A stretch of DNA of 64,000 bases from Streptomyces cellulosae (GCA_014655195.1 BNBH01000008.1:124001-188000); one strand, 5' to 3'; positions 8,609 through 18,106 are shown, counted from the first letter of the stretch. Notes: generated by a model not told the origin, from the sequence alone. Numbers and translations are program-made.

Positions 8609-9157
8609 TCAGGCCTCGGTCATCTCCACCAGCTTGCGCACCGTGTTCCAGTTGCGGCTGGTGGCGACGACGCCCTTGCCCAGCCGGGGTTTCGCCAGGT
8701 GCTCGGCCAGCTTGGAGCGGCCGAGACCGTCGGGGACGTACAGATAGAGCGCGCGGTCGCCGAGGCGGAAGTCCTCGGGGAGGTACGCCTCGCGGTCGAT
8801 CTCCGCGAACCGGTCCTCGGTGACGGGCGCGGAGAAGTAGGTGACGTGGAGCTGCTTCGGCTCCAGCTCCCCGGCCGGGAAGGGGCAGGAGTCGGCCACG
8901 CCTTTGAGATAGGCGTGGTCGCGGACGATCACGTCCACGTCGAATCCGAAGCGGCCGGCTAGCGCCCCGGACAGCTCGGCGGCCAGCGACTCCTCGTCGC
9001 CGTGGCCCGCGGTGAACGCGGCCTGCCCGCTCTGCAGGTAGGTGCGCACGTCCTCGTGGCCGAGGCTCTCCATCAGGGCGCGCAGCTCGGCCATCGGGAC
9101 CTTCTTGCCGCCGCCCACGTTGATGCCGCGCAGCAGCGCCGCGTATCTCGTCGCCAT
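8609..9157 (-). CDS. DUF1697 family protein
   Basis: A 182-residue protein beginning MATRYAALLRGINVGG, which is the diagnostic N-terminus of DUF1697. It also has the family features RALMESLGHEDVRTYLQSGQ and a C-terminal VATSRNWNTVRKLVEM. The function of the family is unknown to me; no catalytic motif or membrane segment is visible. The ATG at 9157 was chosen because it gives the conserved N-terminus, while upstream in-frame codons encode arginine/proline-rich sequence of intergenic character. Confidence 0.88.
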   Translation of the reverse strand: MATRYAALLRGINVGGGKKVPMAELRALMESLGHEDVRTYLQSGQAAFTAGHGDEESLAAELSGALAGRFGFDVDVIVRDHAYLKGVADSCPFPAGELEPKQLHVTYFSAPVTEDRFAEIDREAYLPEDFRLGDRALYLYVPDGLGRSKLAEHLAKPRLGKGVVATSRNWNTVRKLVEMTEA

Positions 9158-9545
9158 GGGCCCGAGCGTAGTGCGGCCGTCGTGCCCCGTGGGGGTGGGC
9201 ACGACGGCCGGGGCCCGCACGCGGACGGGCCTCGCAACTCTGACCGACGGGCGGCTCCCCGGGCAATCTGAACGCACTGCTGTGACTTATTCGACAAGGT
9301 TGCGGAATGGCCGGAACCGGTTCCTCTCCCTCCGCCCCCCGACCCTGATCCACCGGGCCGCCGACCCGGACATGTGTAGGGGGCCACGGTCCTCCCCAGT
9401 GGGGAGGCGGGCCGCGCCGTCCGGATGAGCCGGGGCTCTGCGGCTTCACCGGGCAGCACGACGAGACGCGCGGATGCCGCCCCTACCGTCGATACGTCAG
9501 GTGGCGGCAGGGGGTCGCCGCCGCGGACGAGGGAGCGAACCCGTC
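9158..9545. other. 388-base divergent intergenic region
   Basis: This is the only upstream space for both the DUF1697 gene (reverse) and the MMPL gene (forward). It includes a less GC-rich patch around 9280-9310, a perfect 12-bp palindrome at 9313-9324 and a short hairpin at 9391-9407. No convincing coding potential was seen on either strand; open frames there are proline/arginine-rich and show no family similarity. Confidence 0.6.
9313..9324. promoter_or_regulatory. Perfect palindrome, candidate operator
   Basis: GGAACCGGTTCC is a perfect 12-bp inverted repeat in the divergent region between the DUF1697 and MMPL genes. A dyad of this size is typical of dimeric repressor sites, for example TetR-type regulators of exporters. 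No regulator gene is adjacent, so the binding protein is unknown. Confidence 0.35.
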
Positions 9546-11789
9546 ATGGGGAACGGAGACGCGCGGGTACGGGGGCTCGCCGCCCGCGCCGGCGGCTGGA
9601 GCGCCCGGCACCGCTGGGCGGCCGTCGGCATCTGGGTGCTGTTCGTGGTGCTGGCGATGGGGCTCGGCTCGGCGGCGGGCCGGGTCGACGTCGAGGACAG
9701 CGAGCAGCTCAAGGGGGAGACCAGCACCGCGGCCCGCATCATCGAGGACGCCGGGATCGAGGAGCCGGCCTCGGAGACGGTGCTCGTCCAGGCGAAGGAC
9801 GACGGCCTCACGTCCACCGACGCGGAGTTCCGGTCGGCGGTCGCCGCGGTGATGTCGGCCGTGGAGCGCACCGGGGAGGTCACGGACGTCACCTCGCCGT
9901 ACGACAGCGGCACGGTCGCGAAGGACGGGCGCAGCGCGCTGGTCCAGTTCGACGTGCGGGGCGACCCGCGGACGGCCGGTGAGCGGATCGAGCCGGTGCT
10001 GGACGCGGTCGCGGACGTCCAGAAGGAGCACGGATCGCTGCGGATCGAGGAGATCGGCGGCGCCAGCATGATGAAGACGTTCGACGACGCGTTCGGCGAC
10101 GACTTCAAGAAGGCCGAGTACTCGGCGGTGCCGGTCGCCCTCGGCATCCTGCTGATCGCGTTCGGCGCGCTGGTGGCGGCGCTGCTGCCGGTGGCGCTGG
10201 CGATCACCGCGATCATCGCGACGATGGGCCTGATGGGTCTGGTCAGCCACCTCCAGCCGATGAGCGACACCGCCAACTCCGTGATGCTGCTGGTGGGTCT
10301 GGCCGTCGGCGTCGACTACTGCCTGTTCTACCTGCGCCGTGAGCGCGAGGAGCGGGCGGCCGGACGGGACGCGCGGACGGCGCTGCGGATCGCCGCCGCG
10401 ACGAGCGGCCGGGCGATCGTCGTCTCCGGTGTCACGGTGTGCGTGGCGATGGCGGGCATGCTGTTCACCGGCATCGCCGAGTTCGAGGCGATGGGCCTGG
10501 CCTCGCTGATGGTGGTGGCCGTCGCCATGGTCGGCTCCGTGACGGTGCTGCCCGCGCTGCTGTCGTTGCTGGGCGAGCGGGTCGAGAAGGGCAAGGTGCC
10601 GTTCCTGCGGCGGCGGACGAGCGGCTCGGACGACAGCCGGTTCTGGTCGGCGGTGCTGAAGCGGGTCCTCGCCCGGCCGGTGCTGTCGGTGGCGGTGGCG
10701 GCCGGCGCGCTGCTCGCGGTGGCCGCGCCCGCGCTCGGCATGAAGACCGAGAACCTCACCCTGGACCAGGAGTTCGGCGACTCGCTGCCGATCGTGCAGA
10801 CGTACAACCGGGTCAACGAGGCGTTCCCGGGCGGTTCCGAGCCGGCCGAAGTCGTCGTCAAGGCGGACGACATCAACGCGCCGGAGGTGAAGGCGGCGCT
10901 GGCCGACTTCCGTGAGCAGGCGGTCAGTTCGGGCGCCTCGCGCGGTCCGGTCGAGATCAAGCTGCACGACCAGCAGAACCTCGCGTTCGTCTACGTGCCG
11001 CTGGTGGGCGGCTCCGACCAGGACGCGGCGGGCGCCAGCCTGGAGAAGCTGCGCGACGAGGTGCGGCCGGCGACGCTGGGGAAGGTCGACGGGGTCGAGG
11101 CGCCGATCACCGGTCAGGTGGCGGGCAACAAGGACTTCAACGACCAGCTGGTCGGCTCGGTGGTCCCGGTGTTCGCGTTCGTGGTGGTGTTCGCCTTCCT
11201 GCTGATGCTGCTGTCGTTCCGTTCGCTGACGGTCGCGGTCACCTCGATCGTCCTGAACCTGCTGTCGGTGGGCGCCGCGTACGGCATCCTCGTGGCGGTC
11301 TTCCAGCACGGCTGGGGCGCGTCCCTGGTGGGCGCGGAGGGCGTGGGCGCCATCATCACCTGGCTGCCGCTGTTCCTCTTCGTGATCCTGTTCGGCCTGT
11401 CGATGGACTACCACGTGTTCGTGGTCTCGCGGATCCGTGAGGCGCGGGCGCGGGGCCTGGAGACGCGGGACGCCATCCGGCACGGGGTCGTGACCACGGC
11501 CGGTGTGGTCACCAGCGCCGCGGTCATCATGGTCGCCGTGTTCGCGATCTTCGGGACGCTGTCCATGCAGTCCATGAAGCAGATGGGCGTGGGCCTGGCG
11601 GCGGCGGTGCTGATCGACGCCACGGTGATCCGGGGCGTGCTGCTCCCGGCGGTGATGTCCCTGCTGGGCGAGCGGAACTGGTACTTGCCGAAGTGGATGC
11701 ACCGGCTGCCCAACCTGACGCACGACGAGGCGCCGGCGGCGGTCACGCCGAGGACGCGGGACGACGAGGGCGAGAAGGTGCCGGTCTGA
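9546..11789 (+). CDS. MMPL/RND-family transporter
   Basis: A 747-residue membrane protein with two repeated halves: a TM1, a ~150-residue extracytoplasmic domain and a five-helix block, then the same again. This is the usual actinobacterial MMPL layout with about 12 membrane spans. The helix TM4-like segment NSVMLLVGLAVGVDYCLFYLRR in the first half and the corresponding LSMDYHVFVVSRIRE in the second carry the conserved Asp-Tyr pair of proton-coupled MMPL carriers. Likely an exporter of lipid or hydrophobic compounds; the substrate is unknown. The ATG follows a GAGGGAG ribosome-binding site. A strong hairpin follows the stop. Confidence 0.93.
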   Translation: MGNGDARVRGLAARAGGWSARHRWAAVGIWVLFVVLAMGLGSAAGRVDVEDSEQLKGETSTAARIIEDAGIEEPASETVLVQAKDDGLTSTDAEFRSAVAAVMSAVERTGEVTDVTSPYDSGTVAKDGRSALVQFDVRGDPRTAGERIEPVLDAVADVQKEHGSLRIEEIGGASMMKTFDDAFGDDFKKAEYSAVPVALGILLIAFGALVAALLPVALAITAIIATMGLMGLVSHLQPMSDTANSVMLLVGLAVGVDYCLFYLRREREERAAGRDARTALRIAAATSGRAIVVSGVTVCVAMAGMLFTGIAEFEAMGLASLMVVAVAMVGSVTVLPALLSLLGERVEKGKVPFLRRRTSGSDDSRFWSAVLKRVLARPVLSVAVAAGALLAVAAPALGMKTENLTLDQEFGDSLPIVQTYNRVNEAFPGGSEPAEVVVKADDINAPEVKAALADFREQAVSSGASRGPVEIKLHDQQNLAFVYVPLVGGSDQDAAGASLEKLRDEVRPATLGKVDGVEAPITGQVAGNKDFNDQLVGSVVPVFAFVVVFAFLLMLLSFRSLTVAVTSIVLNLLSVGAAYGILVAVFQHGWGASLVGAEGVGAIITWLPLFLFVILFGLSMDYHVFVVSRIREARARGLETRDAIRHGVVTTAGVVTSAAVIMVAVFAIFGTLSMQSMKQMGVGLAAAVLIDATVIRGVLLPAVMSLLGERNWYLPKWMHRLPNLTHDEAPAAVTPRTRDDEGEKVPV

Positions 11790-11817
11790 CCGACCCCCGC
11801 ACCGACACCACGGACCA

Positions 11818-11845
11818 GGGCCCGGCGGCTGCCACCGCCGGGCCC
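11818..11845. terminator. Bidirectional hairpin terminator
   Basis: An 11-bp perfect GC stem (11818-11828 with 11835-11845) and a six-base loop, followed by CTTCC. It lies between the convergent MMPL and glycosyltransferase genes and can serve both. Confidence 0.75.
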
Positions 11846-11867
11846 CTTCCGTGCCGTTGAAGCCGTA

Positions 11868-13070
11868 TCAGCGGCCGTGTCCCGGGAGTTCGGCCTCGAT
11901 CAGGTCGGCCGCCCTCTTCGTGCCGCCCTCCTTGGCCATCTCCGCCTGGACGTCCTTCAGGCGGCGGGCCACCTCCGGGTCGTCGACCAGGGCGAGGGCC
12001 GCCGTGCGCAGCGCCTCGGGCGTCGCCTCCTGGGTGGGCAGGTGGCGGGCCACTCCGAGCGCCTGGAGCATGTCCGCGTTGCCGAACTGGTCCACGGCCT
12101 GCGGAACCGCGATCATCGGGGTGGCCGTGGCCAGCCCCTCCTGGCTGCCACCCGCACCCGCGTGGGTGACGAACAGGTCGGCCTGCTTGAGGATCGCGAG
12201 CTGCGGCACCCAGGACCGCACCTCCACGTTCGGCGGTACGTCACCCAGCTCGGCCGGGTCGACGTGCTTGCCGATCTGCAGCACCAGGTGCCAGCCGGGC
12301 AGCCCGGCGAACGCCTCGACGCACGCCCGGTAGAAGGCCGGCTGCTTGGTGAAGGACGAGCCGAGCGACACCAGGACGACCTTCTCCGCCCCGGCCGGCC
12401 GCTGCCACTCGCCCTCGGCGCTCCGGTCGCCCTGGCAGGCGCCGACGAAGGAGTACACGCGCTCGTCGACCCGGTCGGCGTTCGGCTGGAGCGCCTTCGG
12501 GATCAGCACGATGGAGCGGTCCGGGCGCCCGGCGAAGTCGTCGGGGTGCAGGGTGACGCCGTTCTCCTCCAGCCAGGACCGGAAGCGGGCGTAGTACGCC
12601 TTGCCGCGTTCGGTCTTCTTCGGCTCCTCCCACATCGGCTCGGCGATCTCCTTCTCGTAGCCCTCCCAGGCGACGAGGTTCGGCGAGAGGGATATCGCGG
12701 GCACGCCCCAGCGGTGGGCGAGCACGCGGGCCGGGTAGGCGGTGATGTCGTGCAGCACGAGGTCGGGGGTGTCGCCCTCGTACGCCTCGATCAGCTGCGG
12801 GAGCGCCTGCATGGCGTCCGCGAGGAACGGCTCGACGTTGTCGAGGAGGGTGGTGCCCCAGGCCTCGGGGTCGTCGTCGGGGCCGGGCAGGGTGGAGTTC
12901 CACAGCTTGGGCTCGGCGCCGGTCTCCGCGACCTTGTCGGCGAAGAGCGGCGGGATCGCGTACGTCACCCGGTGCCCGCGCGCCACCAGCTCACGGATCA
13001 CCTCGAGGCTGGGGTTCACGTGCCCGTGGGCGGCGATGGAGAACATGGCGATGTGCGCGGGAGCGGTCAT
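11868..13070 (-). CDS. Macrolide-family glycosyltransferase (OleD/Mgt-like, GT1)
   Basis: A 400-residue GT1 enzyme. The N-terminus [20 protein letters not shown] contains the acceptor-domain catalytic histidine (H15), and the C-terminal nucleotide-sugar site has [22 protein letters not shown] followed by DQFGNADML. This is the pattern of Streptomyces MgtA/OleD enzymes, which inactivate macrolides by transferring glucose from UDP-glucose. The substrate cannot be read from sequence; self-resistance or detoxification is a reasonable guess. It lies 55 bases after the sugar ABC genes, with a perfect palindrome in the gap. Confidence 0.9.
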   Translation of the reverse strand: MTAPAHIAMFSIAAHGHVNPSLEVIRELVARGHRVTYAIPPLFADKVAETGAEPKLWNSTLPGPDDDPEAWGTTLLDNVEPFLADAMQALPQLIEAYEGDTPDLVLHDITAYPARVLAHRWGVPAISLSPNLVAWEGYEKEIAEPMWEEPKKTERGKAYYARFRSWLEENGVTLHPDDFAGRPDRSIVLIPKALQPNADRVDERVYSFVGACQGDRSAEGEWQRPAGAEKVVLVSLGSSFTKQPAFYRACVEAFAGLPGWHLVLQIGKHVDPAELGDVPPNVEVRSWVPQLAILKQADLFVTHAGAGGSQEGLATATPMIAVPQAVDQFGNADMLQALGVARHLPTQEATPEALRTAALALVDDPEVARRLKDVQAEMAKEGGTKRAADLIEAELPGHGR

Positions 13071-13088
13071 GCGACGACCCTAAGCGAG

Positions 13089-13102
13089 ACGAGACGTCTC
13101 GT
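13089..13102. promoter_or_regulatory. 14-bp perfect palindrome upstream of the glycosyltransferase
   Basis: ACGAGACGTCTCGT reads the same on both strands and is centred 26 bases before the glycosyltransferase ATG, in the promoter or leader region. The position and symmetry suggest an operator that makes expression inducible, as for resistance genes. No dedicated regulator is adjacent. Confidence 0.5.
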
Positions 13103-13125
13103 GCAACGTGATTACGGGGCGCCGC

Positions 13126-14445
13126 TCATCTCTGGTACCGGGCGAGGACCAGGTTGCCGTCCTTCTCCAGCCGCTTCCGCAGCTCACCGAGGCCGATCGC
13201 GCCGCTGTAGTACTCCTGGAGCGCCGGGGTGGCGACCTTGTCCTTCCACTCCGGATAGCCCCGTACGGACTGGGCGGGCGCCGGGCGCAGATGGGCGGCG
13301 AGCGCCGTGCCCGTCGCCCACCCGTGCTCGGGGGTGCGCAGGGCCGGGTCGGCGAGGGCCTGGCGGCCGGTGGGCAGCATCCAGTCGCCGAGCGCGAGGC
13401 GCACCATGTTCCGCGGCTGGAGCAGGAAGTCGAGGAAGGCGACGGCCTCCTTCTTGTGCGGGCAGTCCTCGGCCACGGACAGCGTCTGCGGGCTGACGCC
13501 CTGCGCGAGCCCGCCGGCCCCTGCGGGCGCGGGCAGCACCTGCCACTCGAAGCCCTTCGGCGCCTGCTGGACGATCTGCTGGCGGTACGAGAAGCCGAGC
13601 GGCACCATCGCGTACTTGCCGGCGAAGAGGCCGGGCAGGGTGTCGGAGCCGCCGCTGCCCAAGGTGGTGGGCGAGGCGCTGCGGTCGGTGTTCACCTGCT
13701 CGTGGACGGTGCGCGGCACGACCTCGTCGCCGTCCCCGAACCGCACGGTGACCTTCCCGTCGTCGCCCCGGTGGAAGAGCCGGCCGCCCGCGGAGAGGGA
13801 CATGTTGAGGGTGGCGGACACCGGCTCCTTGAGGGGCCAGGCGACCCCGTAGCGGCCGTCGCCGGACAGGTCCTTCGTCACCTGTCGGAACTCGGCCCAG
13901 CTCCACGGGTGTTCGGGCGTCGGGACGCGGACGCCGGACTCCTTCAGGCGGACGGCGTCGGCGATGAGGACGCGCGGCTCCTGGAGGAAGGGCACGCCGT
14001 AGATCCCGTCGCCGAAGGTGACGGACTGCCAGGAGAGCGCCGGGATGTCGGAGGTGAGCCGCTCGGGCAACAGCTCCGTGAGGTCGGCGAGGTGGCCGCC
14101 GTAGGCGAAGTCGGCGAGGTCGTCGGAGGCGTCGTGGACGATGTCGGGCGCCTCGCCGCCCTCGAAGGAGGTGAGGAGCTGGTCGTGGACGCTGTCCCAG
14201 CTGCCCTGGACGTACTCCACGTGGATGCCGGGGTGGAGGGCGTTCCACTCGTCGACGAGTTCCTTGGTGGCCTCGACCGACTCCTGCTGCCAGGCCAGGG
14301 ACTGGAAGCGCAGCGTGACCCGGCCGTCGTCGCGGGTGGGTCCCGAGGAGCAGCCCGCGAGGAGCAGGGTCAGCGCGAGGACGCCGACGAGGAACCTGAC
14401 GCGGGTCGTCAGGGAGTTGCGGGTCACGCGTGTCATGCGGGTCAT
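13126..14445 (-). CDS. Sugar ABC transporter substrate-binding lipoprotein
   Basis: A 439-residue family-1 extracellular solute-binding protein. The N-terminus has a basic region, a hydrophobic core and lipobox LLAGC. The body shows the carbohydrate-binding pattern (WNALHPGIHVEYVQGSWDSV, a C-terminal PARNMV-like segment reading LLQPRNMVRLALG). The ATG overlaps the upstream permease stop by one base (TGATG), so the three ABC genes are one transcript. No ATP-binding gene is linked, so a shared ATPase such as MsiK is likely (family knowledge). Confidence 0.9.
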   Translation of the reverse strand: MTRMTRVTRNSLTTRVRFLVGVLALTLLLAGCSSGPTRDDGRVTLRFQSLAWQQESVEATKELVDEWNALHPGIHVEYVQGSWDSVHDQLLTSFEGGEAPDIVHDASDDLADFAYGGHLADLTELLPERLTSDIPALSWQSVTFGDGIYGVPFLQEPRVLIADAVRLKESGVRVPTPEHPWSWAEFRQVTKDLSGDGRYGVAWPLKEPVSATLNMSLSAGGRLFHRGDDGKVTVRFGDGDEVVPRTVHEQVNTDRSASPTTLGSGGSDTLPGLFAGKYAMVPLGFSYRQQIVQQAPKGFEWQVLPAPAGAGGLAQGVSPQTLSVAEDCPHKKEAVAFLDFLLQPRNMVRLALGDWMLPTGRQALADPALRTPEHGWATGTALAAHLRPAPAQSVRGYPEWKDKVATPALQEYYSGAIGLGELRKRLEKDGNLVLARYQR

Positions 14446-15278
14446 CAGCCCTTCACCGCCCCGGCGAGGAGGGAGCCGGTGATGCGGCGCTGGATGAGCG
14501 CGAACACCAGCAGGGACGGAAGTGTCGCGAGGAACGCGGCGGCGGCCAGCGGGCCGAGGTCGGCGACGCCTTCGGCGCCGATGAAACGGGTGAGGAGCAC
14601 CGGCAGCGTCTGCTGTTCCGGCGTCTTCAGCAGCACGAGGGCGAAGAAGAACTCGTTCCAGGCGGTGACGAACGCGAACAGCGCGGTCGCGGCGATGCCC
14701 GGCGCGAGCAGCGGCACGGTCACCGACACCAGGGTGCGCAGCCGTCCGGCGCCGTCCACGGCGGCCGCCTCCTCCAGCTCGGCCGGCACGGCACGGACGT
14801 AGCCGGTGAGCATCCACAGGGCGAAGGGCAGCGACCAGACGACGTAGACCAGCACCAGGCCGGGCAGCGAGTCGATGAGCCGCAGGTTCTTCAGCACCAG
14901 GAACAGCGGGATGATCAGCAGCACGAACGGGAACGCCTGGCTGACGACCACCCAGCCGGTCGCCGCCCGCGCCAGGGCGCCGCGGTGACGGGCCATGACG
15001 TACGCCATGGGGGTGGCCACGGCGACCGCGACGAGGGCCGCGGCGGAGGCGGTGAGCAGGGAGTTGAGGGCGGCCCGGAGCAGCGGCTGCTCGTCGAAGG
15101 CCTGACGGAAGTTGGCGAGGGTGGGGTCCTGCGGGATCCAGGTGGGGTGCAGCCCGGCCAGCTCGGTGGCGGGCTTGAAGGCGGTGGACACGAGCCACAC
15201 GAACGGGAAGGCCAGGAAGACCAGGAAGGCGAGCAGGGCCGCGTACTGGCCGGCGCGGGCGGCGGGACTTGTCCTCAA
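14445..15278 (-). CDS. Sugar ABC transporter permease (MalG-type)
   Basis: A 277-residue permease with six predicted membrane spans and the EAA loop EEAAAVDGAGRLRTLVSV at about 165-182 of the protein. The TTG at 15278 is chosen because a strong GGAGG site lies nine bases upstream and it overlaps the preceding stop (TTGA). Partner of the MalF-type permease upstream and the binding lipoprotein downstream. The substrate is unknown; a plant-derived or other oligosaccharide is likely. Confidence 0.9.
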   Translation of the reverse strand: MRTSPAARAGQYAALLAFLVFLAFPFVWLVSTAFKPATELAGLHPTWIPQDPTLANFRQAFDEQPLLRAALNSLLTASAAALVAVAVATPMAYVMARHRGALARAATGWVVVSQAFPFVLLIIPLFLVLKNLRLIDSLPGLVLVYVVWSLPFALWMLTGYVRAVPAELEEAAAVDGAGRLRTLVSVTVPLLAPGIAATALFAFVTAWNEFFFALVLLKTPEQQTLPVLLTRFIGAEGVADLGPLAAAAFLATLPSLLVFALIQRRITGSLLAGAVKG

Positions 15279-16213
15279 CGCTCGTCACCTCCTCTGAGCC
15301 GGCCCACGAGGAACACGGCGAGCAGCACCGAGATCACGGCGACCATCACACAGCCCATGGCGGCCGCGTAGCCGAACTGCCCGTACCGGAAGGCCTCTTC
15401 GTAGGCGAACAGCATGGGCAGGCGGGTGCGTCCGCCGGGGCCTCCGTTGGTGAGCACGTAGACCAGGGCGAAGGAGTTGAAGTTCCAGATGAGGTTGAGC
15501 GCGGTGATGGCGAGGGCGACGGGCCGCAGCGCGGGCCAGGTGACCGTGCGGAAGCGGCGCCAGGCGCCGGCGCCGTCGACGGCGGCGGCCTCGTGCAGTT
15601 CGCGCGGGGTGTTCTGGAGTCCGGCGAGCAGCGCCACCGTGGTCTGCGGCATGCCCGCCCACACGCCGACGACGATCACCGCCGGCAAGGCGGTGGCGAG
15701 GCCGCTCAGCCAGTCGCGGTCGCCGCCGAACCCGAGGTCGCGCAGCGTCTCGTTGAGGATGCCGGCGTCCGGGTTGTAGGTGATGCGCCACATGATGCCG
15801 ACGACCACCTCGGGCATCGCCCAGGGCACGATCGCCAGGGCGCGGGCCGCCCAGCGCAGCCGCAGGTCCTGGTGGAGCAGCAGGGCGAGACCGAGCGCCA
15901 GCAGGAACTGCGGGACCGTCACGCCGACCGCCCACACCAGCCCGATGCGGAACGACTCCCAGAACAGGGTGTCCTGGAGCAGATCCTGGAAGTTCAGGGT
16001 GCCGATCCAGCGGGTGGGCTCGGTGCGGCCCGACTGGGCGTCGGTGAAGGCCAGCAGGATGCCGTGGAGGAGCGGGCCGACGCTGAGCACCAGGATGGGG
16101 ATCAGCGCGGGCAGCACCAGGAACCACGGGCCGTGGTCGACGGCACGCCGTCTCGGACGGCTCGGGCCGGGCGCGCCGGGCGCCGGTCTCCTCGCCTCGG
16201 TCACCGACGTCAC
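15275..16213 (-). CDS. Sugar ABC transporter permease (MalF-type)
   Basis: A 312-residue permease with six membrane spans after a ~35-residue basic N-terminal tail. The EAA loop HEAAAVDGAGAWRRFRTVTW is present. GTG 16213 is preferred because AAGGGG lies about eight bases upstream; an ATG at 16252 is an alternative. First gene of the reverse sugar-transport operon and divergent from the phosphotransferase gene across 170 bases, which must hold both promoters. No clear LacI-type operator was found there. Confidence 0.88.
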   Translation of the reverse strand: MTSVTEARRPAPGAPGPSRPRRRAVDHGPWFLVLPALIPILVLSVGPLLHGILLAFTDAQSGRTEPTRWIGTLNFQDLLQDTLFWESFRIGLVWAVGVTVPQFLLALGLALLLHQDLRLRWAARALAIVPWAMPEVVVGIMWRITYNPDAGILNETLRDLGFGGDRDWLSGLATALPAVIVVGVWAGMPQTTVALLAGLQNTPRELHEAAAVDGAGAWRRFRTVTWPALRPVALAITALNLIWNFNSFALVYVLTNGGPGGRTRLPMLFAYEEAFRYGQFGYAAAMGCVMVAVISVLLAVFLVGRLRGGDER

Positions 16214-16383
16214 GGCATCAGCCCCTTTGCAGGTGGGGGTGGGCCCGGTCATGGTCGTGAACGCGACAGCGCACGTCAAGGGCCCGCGCACGCCACCCGA
16301 CCTGTGCGAATGCGAGACTGGCCGGCGAACGGCCGGACGACAGGCGCCCGGCGGGGCCCGGGACGGACACGGAGGCGGAAGCG

Positions 16384-17247
16384 ATGGACGAGGCGCGGGC
16401 GCGGGAGGCTCTTCAGGCCGCGGGGGTGCTCCCCGGGGGCGCCGGGGACGCGCGGCTGCTGGCGCTCGGGGAGAACGCGGTGTTCGCCGCCGGCGACCTG
16501 GCGGTGAAGGTGGGCCGGGACGCGGAGCTGCTGGAGCGGGCCCGCCGCGAACTGGCCGTCGCCGGGTGGCTGGCCGAGCGGGGTGTGCCCGCCGTGCGTC
16601 CCGCCGAGTCCGAGGCGCTGCTGGTGGAGGGGCACCCGGTGACCGTGTGGCGCCGGCTGCCCGACCCGGTGCGGCCCGCCGAGCCGAAGGACCTGGCGGT
16701 GCTGCTGCGGCAGGTGCACGCGCTGCCCGCTCCCCCGTTCGCCCTGCCGCCCCGCTCGCTGCTGGACGGTGTGGAGCGCTGGCTGCGGCTCGCGGGCGAC
16801 GCGATCGACCCGGCGGACGCGGCGTATCTGCGGGAGCGGCGCGACGGGTTCGCGAAGGCCGCGGCGGCGCTGACGCCCCGGCTGCCGCGCGGCCCGATCC
16901 ACGGCGACGCGCTGCCGCGCAACGTGCACGTCGGCCCGGACGGTCCCGTGCTGGTCGACCTGGAGACCTTCTCGTCGGACCTGCGCGAGCACGACCTGGT
17001 GGTGATGGTCCTCTCCCACGACCGCTACGGCCTGCCGGACGAGGCCTACGACTCGTTCACCGAGACCTACGGCTGGGACGTGCGCGAGTGGGAGGGGTGC
17101 TCGGTGCTGCGCGGGGCGCGGGAGACCGCCAGCTGTGCCTGGGTCGCCCAGCACGCCCCGGGCAGCCCCAAGGCGCTGGCCGAGTTCCGCCGCCGGGTGG
17201 CGTCGCTGCGGGACGGGGACGAGACGGTGCGCTGGTACCCGTTCTGA
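16384..17247 (+). CDS. Aminoglycoside phosphotransferase-fold kinase-like protein
   Basis: A 287-residue APH/choline-kinase-like protein. The catalytic loop HGDALPRN is at residues 173-180 and the metal-binding DLETFS follows about 12 residues on. The N-terminal lobe has the usual Lys in LAVKVGRD. The length fits single-domain family members that phosphorylate small hydroxylated substrates. The substrate is not evident and antibiotic resistance should not be assumed. Preceded by GGAGGCG before the ATG. It converges with the exonuclease gene, ten bases apart. Confidence 0.85.
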   Translation: MDEARAREALQAAGVLPGGAGDARLLALGENAVFAAGDLAVKVGRDAELLERARRELAVAGWLAERGVPAVRPAESEALLVEGHPVTVWRRLPDPVRPAEPKDLAVLLRQVHALPAPPFALPPRSLLDGVERWLRLAGDAIDPADAAYLRERRDGFAKAAAALTPRLPRGPIHGDALPRNVHVGPDGPVLVDLETFSSDLREHDLVVMVLSHDRYGLPDEAYDSFTETYGWDVREWEGCSVLRGARETASCAWVAQHAPGSPKALAEFRRRVASLRDGDETVRWYPF

Positions 17248-17257
17248 GCGGGGCGCT

Positions 17258-17992
17258 TCAGAGCGCGGGCCGCAGCGGCTCGGCCGCCGGTTCACGCAGC
17301 GGCCAGGTGCTGTCCACGACGGCGGCCGGGTCGCCCTTGCGGCGCAGGAAGTCCTGGAAGTCCGCCGCCCAGGCCGCGTACCACTCGATCTGACGGCGGT
17401 GCAGCTCCGCCGGGCCGAGGGCCGCGACCTTGGGGTGGCGGTCGGCTATCGCGCAGGCCAGACGGGCGGCGGCGAGGGCGTCGGCCGTCGCGTCGTGCGC
17501 CGCGTCGAGGCGCACTCCGTACTCCGCGCAGACCGCCTCCAGCGTGCGCTTGCCCCGGCGGTAGCGGTCGACGGCGCGGTCGATGGTGTACGGGTCGATC
17601 ACCGGGGCCGGGTCGGCGCCGCCCAGGCGCTCGCGCAGGGACGGCAGTCCGTGCCTGCGGAGCTCCGCGGAGAGCAGGCTCAGGTCGAACGAGGCGTTGT
17701 ACGCGACGATTGGGACGCCGGTCTTCCAGTAGGCGGCGAGGACGCCGGCGATGGCGTCGGCCACCTGGTCGGCGGGGCGGCCCTCGGCGGCCGCGCGCTC
17801 GTTGCTGATGCCGTGGACCGCGACCGCGTCGGCGGGGATCGGCACGCCGGGGTCGGCCAGCCACTCCCGGCGCCCCAGGGTCTCCCCCGCGCGGAGCTCG
17901 ATCACGGCTCCCGTGACGATCCGCGCCTCGCGCGGATCCGTCCCCGTCGTCTCCAGGTCGAAGCCGATCAGCAGCTCCCGGTGCCAGCCCAT
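17258..17992 (-). CDS. DEDDh 3'-5' exonuclease domain protein (DnaQ-like)
   Basis: A 244-residue protein with the exonuclease motifs ExoI FDLETTGTD (about 10-18), ExoII YNASFDLSLL (about 106-115) and ExoIII HDATADALAA (about 170-179), giving the full D-E-D-D-h set. Likely acts in proofreading or nucleic-acid turnover; it is a stand-alone version, not a polymerase subunit fusion. The ATG at 17992 follows AAGGGGGG. The C-terminal ~60 residues (WYAAWAADFQDFLRRKG) are typical of the Streptomyces orthologue and are probably structural. Confidence 0.88.
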   Translation of the reverse strand: MGWHRELLIGFDLETTGTDPREARIVTGAVIELRAGETLGRREWLADPGVPIPADAVAVHGISNERAAAEGRPADQVADAIAGVLAAYWKTGVPIVAYNASFDLSLLSAELRRHGLPSLRERLGGADPAPVIDPYTIDRAVDRYRRGKRTLEAVCAEYGVRLDAAHDATADALAAARLACAIADRHPKVAALGPAELHRRQIEWYAAWAADFQDFLRRKGDPAAVVDSTWPLREPAAEPLRPAL

Positions 17993-18077
17993 GGGCTGTC
18001 CCCCCTTCTGTGCGGTGCGTTCCCCCAGTGGCTTCACCCTCGCACGCGCCACTGACAACCAGAGGATCGCATTCCGT

Positions 18078-18106
18078 TTCCCGGGCGGACCGGGCGGCCC
18101 CGGGAA
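18078..18106. terminator. Hairpin downstream of the HEPN-protein gene
   Basis: TTCCCGGG (18078-18085) pairs with CCCGGGAA (18099-18106) across a 13-base loop, 20 bases past the stop of the reverse gene at 18126. A likely terminator, though the loop is long and no T run follows. Confidence 0.4.

Noticed and set aside
16384..17247. Antibiotic resistance kinase
   Set aside because: APH folds are widespread and the context (sugar transport, exonuclease) does not point to an antibiotic; only the fold is supported.
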